Made by a program: the position numbers and the translations under genes
Shown: piece after piece, positions 6,029 through 9,457 of the stretch
How the letters are laid out: every line of letters begins with the position of its first letter
Position numbering within the stretch: the first letter of the stretch is position 1
The notes under the pieces: generated by a model
Database searches by the model: none
What the model was told of the DNA's origin: nothing
Seen by the model: the letters and a program-made list of their open reading frames with translations, nothing else
NCBI GenBank assembly: GCA_015657435.1
Contig: JADLKH010000004.1
Location: 60,224-69,680 of the forward strand
DNA from: Synergistales bacterium
Lineage (GTDB): Bacteria; Synergistota; Synergistia; Synergistales; 79-D21
DNA length: 9,457 bases
Reading direction: 5' to 3'

Positions 6029-7063
6029 ATGAAGATGAAAAAACTGGTTTTCCTTAGCCTCGCCCTGGTTCTCGCCATGGGCATCGTCGCCTTCGCGACC
6101 CACACCACGGCACAGGCGGCTCCCGAGTACAAGTGGCGCCTCGCCCAGGTCCACCCCGTGGACAGCGACTTCGACGTCCGCGCGAAAGAGTTTGCGAAGA
6201 AGGTCTTCGACCGCACCGGCGGCCGCATCCAGATCGACGTCTACTCCGGCGGCGTTCTGGGCGACTGGACGGAAATCTTCGAGATGAACGTCCGCGGCAC
6301 GGTGGAGATGGCCATGTCCCAGGCCAACGCCAACTTCGACCCGAAACTGAACCTGGCCTACTATTTCCCCTACCTCGTGAAGGACATCGCCGAAGCGAAG
6401 AAGGTCTACGGGCAGGGCGGCTGGGCCTACAAGATCATCCAGGACCTGTGGGCCGCGCATAACGTGAAGGCCCTGTCGGTCTTCCCCGTCGGCATGTCCG
6501 GCGTCTCCCTGAAGAGCCTGCCGAAGGACTACGCCAACGCCGCGGTCAAGAAGGGCATGAAGGTCCGCGTCATGCCGATCAAGCCCTGCGAGATGACCTA
6601 CGAGGCGCTGGGCTACATCGCCACCCCGATCCCGTACGCCGAAGCCTACAGCGCCATTCAGACGGGCATCGCCGACGGCCAGATGGGAGGACCTCCGTTC
6701 CAGGCCTGGCAGTTCAAGGACGTCAACAAGGTTTGGATCCAGTACAACGACTACTTCGAGTCCTGGTGGTTCACCATCAACATGGATCTCTGGAAGAAGC
6801 TGTCCAAGAAGGATCAGGACATCATCCAGAAGGCCGCCAACGAGGAATCCCTGGTCCGGTGGGCGAACGTGGCGAAGGAAGACGAAGAATACCGCCAGAA
6901 GCTGAAGAACGAATACGGCTGGCAGATCGTCATCCTCACCCCCGCCCAGCTGAAGACCATCTCCGCCCAGGTCCGCAAGACCGTGTGGCCCAAGATGGAA
7001 GAGCTGGTCGGCAAGGAGCTCATGGACAAGATCTACAAGAACTCCGGAGTCCCGAGGCCCTAG
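6029..7063 (+). CDS. dctP: TRAP transporter periplasmic solute-binding protein, DctP type
   Basis: A 344-residue extracytoplasmic solute receptor for the TRAP permease encoded just upstream. A Sec signal peptide is evident: a lysine-rich n-region (KMKK), a hydrophobic core about 6-23 and a likely signal-peptidase-I site after AQA (near residue 30), giving a mature protein starting around APEYKW. No lipobox cysteine is seen. The body follows the DctP fold: EYKWRLAQVHPVDSDF, then the central segment GMKVRVMPIKP (about 176-186), whose arginine R180 corresponds to the residue that pairs with the ligand carboxylate in characterised members. YAEAYSAIQTGIADGQMGGP follows. The ligand cannot be read off; the usual EN after DGQ is MGG here. 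Three ATGs lie near the start (6026, 6029, 6035). 6029 has the best spacing from GGAGGG (6018-6023), and 6026 is a close alternative. The gene ends at TAG 7061-7063 and a strong terminator follows. The class III PLP-enzyme and ort genes start right after it, so an amino-acid-like or keto-acid substrate is possible but inferred. Confidence 0.93.
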   Translation: MKMKKLVFLSLALVLAMGIVAFATHTTAQAAPEYKWRLAQVHPVDSDFDVRAKEFAKKVFDRTGGRIQIDVYSGGVLGDWTEIFEMNVRGTVEMAMSQANANFDPKLNLAYYFPYLVKDIAEAKKVYGQGGWAYKIIQDLWAAHNVKALSVFPVGMSGVSLKSLPKDYANAAVKKGMKVRVMPIKPCEMTYEALGYIATPIPYAEAYSAIQTGIADGQMGGPPFQAWQFKDVNKVWIQYNDYFESWWFTINMDLWKKLSKKDQDIIQKAANEESLVRWANVAKEDEEYRQKLKNEYGWQIVILTPAQLKTISAQVRKTVWPKMEELVGKELMDKIYKNSGVPRP

Positions 7064-7084
7064 ACCTCGATTTTTCGGATCCAG

Positions 7085-7116
7085 GGGCGGGGGGCTTCTG
7101 CCTCCCGCCCTTTTTT
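7085..7116 (+). terminator. Rho-independent terminator after dctP
   Basis: GGGCGGGGGG (7085-7094) pairs with CCTCCCGCCC (7101-7110) in a 10-bp stem with one G-T wobble and a 6-nt loop CTTCTG. Six T's (7111-7116) follow directly. It starts 21 nt after the dctP stop. The next gene's Shine-Dalgarno begins at the base after the T-run, so this element may also set read-through into the downstream genes. Confidence 0.92.
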
Positions 7117-7124
7117 GGAAGGAG
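7117..7124 (+). promoter_or_regulatory. Ribosome-binding site that favours a TTG start for the PLP-enzyme gene
   Basis: The sequence GGAAGGAG (7117-7124) is a strong Shine-Dalgarno, but ATG 7125 follows with no spacer, which is poor for initiation. The in-frame TTG at 7134 is nine bases away, an acceptable distance. The element also touches the terminator T-run, so a folded terminator stem lies just upstream of the ribosome site. Confidence 0.55.
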
Positions 7125-7133
7125 ATGAGACCG

Positions 7134-8489
7134 TTGACCCGAAACCTGGAAAAATGCCTGAAGCTGGTGGAGGAGGATCGCGCCATCACATCGCCGGCGG
7201 CGAAGGTGCCCTACTACCCGCTGGTGGTGAAGAAGGGGCGCGGGGCCGTGATCGAGGATGTCGACGGGAACGCGTACATCGACCTCCTTTCCAGCGCCGG
7301 GGCGATCAACACCGGCCACTGCCACCCCCGCGTGGTGGAGGCGATCAAAAAGCAGGCGGAGGACCTGATCCTCTACACCCATGTCTACATGTACCACGAA
7401 CCGATCATCGACCTGACGAAGGAACTGATCGCCATTTCCCCGGGAGACTACCGCAAGCGGGTGTTCTACGGCCTCTGCGGTTCCGACGCCAACGACGGCG
7501 CCATCAAGATGGCCCGGACCTACAAGAAGCGCCCGAAGATCCTCTCGTTCATCCGCTCCTACCACGGCAGCACCTACGGGGCGCTCAGCCTGAGCGGCGT
7601 GAGCCTGCCGATGCACCGCGGCCTTGGCCCGCTTCTGCCCGAGATCTACCATGTTCCCTACCCGGACCCCTACCGGCCGCCCGTTCCCGGGATGAGCCCG
7701 GATCAGGTGTCCGACTACTGCATTGACTACATCCGGACCGCCTTCTCCAACCATATCCCGGCGGACGAGGTGGCCGCGGTTTTCATCGAGCCCATTCAGG
7801 GCGACGCCGGTCTGGTGGTCCCGCCGAAGAAATTCCTGCAGGATCTGCGGAAGCTGTGCGACGAGAACGGCATCCTGCTCTTCTCCGAAGAGGTTCAGCA
7901 GGGATTCGGCCGGACGGGCAAGTGGTTCGGCATCGAAAACTTCGACGTGGTGCCCGACGCGATCATCCTGGGCAAGGCCATCGCCTCCGGGCTGCCCCTG
8001 GGCGGCTGCGTGGCCCGGGCCGAACTGATGGACGAATGGGAGGCTCCCTCCCACCTCTTCACGGCGGCCGGGAGCCCGGTCTGCTGCGCGGCGGCCGTGG
8101 CGACGATCGGCGTCATCCGCGACGAGAACCTCCTTCAGCACACAGCCGAGCTGGGGGCCTCCGTCAAGGCGCGTTTCGAGGAAATGCAGAAGAAGTACGA
8201 GCTGATCGGCGACGTCCGGGGGATCGGGCTCTCGATCGGCGTGGACCTGGTCAAGAACCGCGACACGAGGGAACGCCACCGGGAGGCGGCCGCGAAGATC
8301 GCCTACCGGGCCTGGGAGAAGGGGCTCCTTCTGTCCTTCTTCAGCGGATCGGTTCTGCGGATCCAGCCACCCCTTGTCGTCACGAAGGAGCAGATGGACG
8401 TCGCCCTGGACCGGATCGAGGAGTCCATCGAGGACTTTGTAAAGGGCCGGATCCCCGATTCCGTCCTCGAGACGGTCAAGGGCTGGTAG
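7134..8489 (+). CDS. Class III PLP-dependent aminotransferase / amino-acid racemase-like enzyme
   Basis: A 451-residue fold-type-I PLP enzyme (454 if started at ATG 7125) related to 4-aminobutyrate and ornithine aminotransferases. That subgroup also contains amino-acid racemases and epimerases such as the Lactobacillus isoleucine 2-epimerase and archaeal broad racemases. Motifs in order: NTGHCHPRVVEAI; the cofactor-phosphate loop CGSDAND (116-121), where the family usually has GSEANE; YHGSTYGALSLSG; EPIQGDAGLVVPP; SEEVQQGFGRTGKWFG, with glutamate E252 where the family normally has the aspartate that contacts the PLP ring nitrogen; the Schiff-base lysine K281 in ILGKAIASGLPLGG; T310 in LFTAAGSP; and LRIQPPLVVT near the C-terminus. 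All core parts are intact, so it is probably active. It is followed 28 nt later by ortA, implying a role in the same pathway. Candidates are ornithine racemisation, formation of 2-amino-4-oxopentanoate from the 2,4-diamino acid, or transamination of the alanine product. The sequence cannot choose among them. Confidence 0.88.
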   Translation: MTRNLEKCLKLVEEDRAITSPAAKVPYYPLVVKKGRGAVIEDVDGNAYIDLLSSAGAINTGHCHPRVVEAIKKQAEDLILYTHVYMYHEPIIDLTKELIAISPGDYRKRVFYGLCGSDANDGAIKMARTYKKRPKILSFIRSYHGSTYGALSLSGVSLPMHRGLGPLLPEIYHVPYPDPYRPPVPGMSPDQVSDYCIDYIRTAFSNHIPADEVAAVFIEPIQGDAGLVVPPKKFLQDLRKLCDENGILLFSEEVQQGFGRTGKWFGIENFDVVPDAIILGKAIASGLPLGGCVARAELMDEWEAPSHLFTAAGSPVCCAAAVATIGVIRDENLLQHTAELGASVKARFEEMQKKYELIGDVRGIGLSIGVDLVKNRDTRERHREAAAKIAYRAWEKGLLLSFFSGSVLRIQPPLVVTKEQMDVALDRIEESIEDFVKGRIPDSVLETVKGW

Positions 8490-8517
8490 GTTGGGGGAAG
8501 GAAAGGTCGTGGTCCCC

Positions 8518-8823
8518 ATGAAGGTTGCCAAGGGAAGCTGGGTGCAGATCGAACAGGTCGTGCTGGAACCGGGACAGAGGGCCCCGCAGGTTCCCGAGGA
8601 CACGAAGGCCGTTCCCCTCATGCTCTGGGTGAAGGGAACTCTCCTGGAAGAGGCGTCCGTCGGGGACACCGTGGAGATCGAGACGGCCATCGGGCGCAGA
8701 CTCACCGGAAAGCTCGTGGCGGAAAACCCGCCCTACATCCACGGCTTCGGCCGCCCGATCCCCGAGCTTTTGACGCTGGGGAACGAGTTCAGGGCGCTCA
8801 TCGAAAGGGGTGACCGCAAGTGA
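8518..8823 (+). CDS. ortA: 2-amino-4-oxopentanoate thiolase, small (alpha) subunit OrtA
   Basis: A 101-residue protein matching OrtA, the small subunit of 2-amino-4-ketopentanoate thiolase. With OrtB it catalyses the CoA-dependent cleavage of 2-amino-4-oxopentanoate to alanine (the D form in clostridial ornithine fermentation) and acetyl-CoA. The recognisable core is KGSWVQIEQVVLEPGQRAPQ with VPEDTKAVPL (residues 5-34), LWVKGTL, then GDTVEIETAIGR (49-60) and YIHGFGRPIPELL (73-85). The length is typical for the family. ATG 8518 is chosen because the family starts just before the KG-WV segment. Upstream in-frame GTG 8509 (with GGGGGAAGG at 8493-8501 in good spacing) and TTG 8491 are alternatives that would add 3 or 9 residues. 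It lies 28 nt after the PLP-enzyme gene and overlaps ortB by 4 nt (GTGA), so translation is coupled as expected for two subunits of one enzyme. Confidence 0.88.
   Translation: MKVAKGSWVQIEQVVLEPGQRAPQVPEDTKAVPLMLWVKGTLLEEASVGDTVEIETAIGRRLTGKLVAENPPYIHGFGRPIPELLTLGNEFRALIERGDRK
8804..8813 (+). promoter_or_regulatory. Ribosome-binding site that fixes the GTG start of ortB
   Basis: AAAGGGGTGA (8804-8813), inside the 3' end of ortA, differs by one base from the full anti-Shine-Dalgarno complement AAGGAGGTGA. It sits six bases before GTG 8820. It supports the GTG that overlaps the ortA stop over the internal ATG at 8847. Confidence 0.6.
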
Positions 8824-9457
8824 GGGACATTTCCTACGCGGCGGTCATGGCGCGGCGCACCGAGATCATGAAGCAGGCCCTGGGCCTGGATTACGGGGAA
8901 TTCGAGCTGGGCGGGCTGGCCTTCGACTACGAGCGGATGATGGAGCATGCCGGGTACAGCCTCGAGCAGGTCCGGACCATCCAGAAGGAAACGAACGTGG
9001 GGGACACGCCCCTCATCGAGCTGAAGAACCTCACGGCCGCGGCCCGGGCCCTCAGCGAGCCCGGCAGGGGCGCCCGGATCTTCATCAAGGACGAGGCCGC
9101 CAACCCCTCCGGGAGCTTCAAGGACCGCCGGGCGGCCGTCTCCTGCTACTTTGCCCAGCACCACGGGTACAAGGGAGTCGTCGCCGCCACGAGCGGCAAC
9201 TACGGGGCCGCGGTGGCCTCCCAGGCCAATATGCGGAACCTGAAGAGCATCATCGTCCAGGAACTCTTCGACAGCCGGGGCATCGGCCAGCCCGAGATCC
9301 TGGAGAAGGGCCGCAAGTGCGAGGCCTACGGCGCGGAGGTGCTGCAGCTGACCGTGGGGCCGGAGCTGTTCTACACCTTCCTCCGGGTGCTGGAGGACAC
9401 GGGCTTCTTCAACGCGTCCCTGTACACGCCCTTCGGCATCGCGGGCATCGAGACCCT
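8820..9457 (+). CDS. ortB: 2-amino-4-oxopentanoate thiolase, PLP (beta) subunit OrtB; 3' end outside window
   Basis: The first 212 codons of OrtB, the PLP-binding catalytic subunit of 2-amino-4-oxopentanoate thiolase, a relative of threonine synthase (fold type II). It starts at GTG 8820, overlapping the ortA stop as GTGA. Family features: an N-terminal segment AVMARRTEIMKQALGLDY and LAFDYERMM, as I recall from clostridial OrtB; VGDTPLIELKNL; the Schiff-base motif NPSGSFKDRRA with K101; TSGNYGAAVASQ (about 127-138), which cradles the PLP phosphate; IIVQELFDSRGIGQPEI; and LTVGPELFYTFLRVLEDTG followed by NASLYTPFGIAGIET at the window edge. The last motifs resemble OrtB more than threonine synthase or cysteate synthase. 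No frameshift is visible. Full-length family members are about 460-480 residues, so roughly half is missing. Genes beyond the edge (ornithine aminomutase, 2,4-diaminopentanoate dehydrogenase) would test the pathway. Confidence 0.9.
   Translation, partial: MRDISYAAVMARRTEIMKQALGLDYGEFELGGLAFDYERMMEHAGYSLEQVRTIQKETNVGDTPLIELKNLTAAARALSEPGRGARIFIKDEAANPSGSFKDRRAAVSCYFAQHHGYKGVVAATSGNYGAAVASQANMRNLKSIIVQELFDSRGIGQPEILEKGRKCEAYGAEVLQLTVGPELFYTFLRVLEDTGFFNASLYTPFGIAGIET

Noticed and set aside
5831..7189. A 452-codon open frame on the - strand across dctP
   Set aside because: It is antisense to a confident DctP with signal peptide and motifs, and the product looks like composition-driven nonsense.
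7020..8705. A 561-codon open frame on the - strand across the class III PLP-enzyme gene
   Set aside because: It is an antisense shadow produced by third-position G+C bias. It crosses a terminator and two real genes and has no recognisable domain.
1..9457. tRNA or rRNA genes, CRISPR arrays, transposases, attachment sites or long direct repeats
   Set aside because: I looked for cloverleaf-like stretches, regularly spaced repeats and transposase or integrase motifs by eye and found none. A tRNA scan and a self-dot-plot would settle it.

Overview
The window is GC-rich (coding parts look above 60% G+C by eye), and all eight recognised genes lie on the + strand. Gene content suggests an anaerobic bacterium, most likely of the deltaproteobacterial / Desulfobacterota type. 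The pointers are a TRAP carboxylate transporter, a PAS/HD-GYP cyclic-di-GMP protein, a nitronate-monooxygenase-like flavoprotein and the two-subunit 2-amino-4-oxopentanoate thiolase of anaerobic ornithine fermentation. The taxonomic placement is inference from gene content only; there is no rRNA or other marker to anchor it.

Layout. (1) Positions 1-976: the 3' end of mnmG (tRNA wobble-uridine modification), overlapped by 26 nt by a DUF721/DciA-like gene. (2) 996-2166: a probable promoter, a nitronate monooxygenase / 2-nitropropane-dioxygenase-like gene with a cysteine-rich tail, and a strong intrinsic terminator. (3) 2183-3700: a soluble PAS-PAS-HD-GYP protein (predicted c-di-GMP phosphodiesterase) with its own candidate promoter and a weak terminator. 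(4) 3701-7116: an AT-rich intergenic region with a near-consensus sigma70 promoter (TTGACA-N17-TATATT) and overlapping inverted repeats, then a complete TRAP transporter in the order dctQ, dctM, dctP, closed by a strong intrinsic terminator. (5) 7117-9457: a class III PLP-dependent aminotransferase-like enzyme, ortA, and the 5' part of ortB, tightly spaced and running off the window.

How it may work together. OrtA and OrtB together cleave 2-amino-4-oxopentanoate with CoA to alanine and acetyl-CoA, the last step of the ornithine (Stickland-type) degradation route. The class III PLP enzyme directly upstream could make or interconvert an amino acid in that route (racemase/epimerase or aminotransferase). 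The TRAP transporter just before it may import the substrate. The terminator after dctP ends one base before the Shine-Dalgarno of the PLP-enzyme gene. There is no room for a promoter between them, so the catabolic genes are either read through from the transporter unit or started inside dctP.

Nothing in the window looks like a mobile element, CRISPR array, RNA gene or wholly unknown system. The most interesting points are the possible variant ornithine/2-amino-4-oxopentanoate pathway, the Asp-to-Glu change at the PLP-nitrogen-contacting position of the class III enzyme, and the arrangement around the TRAP/ort boundary.
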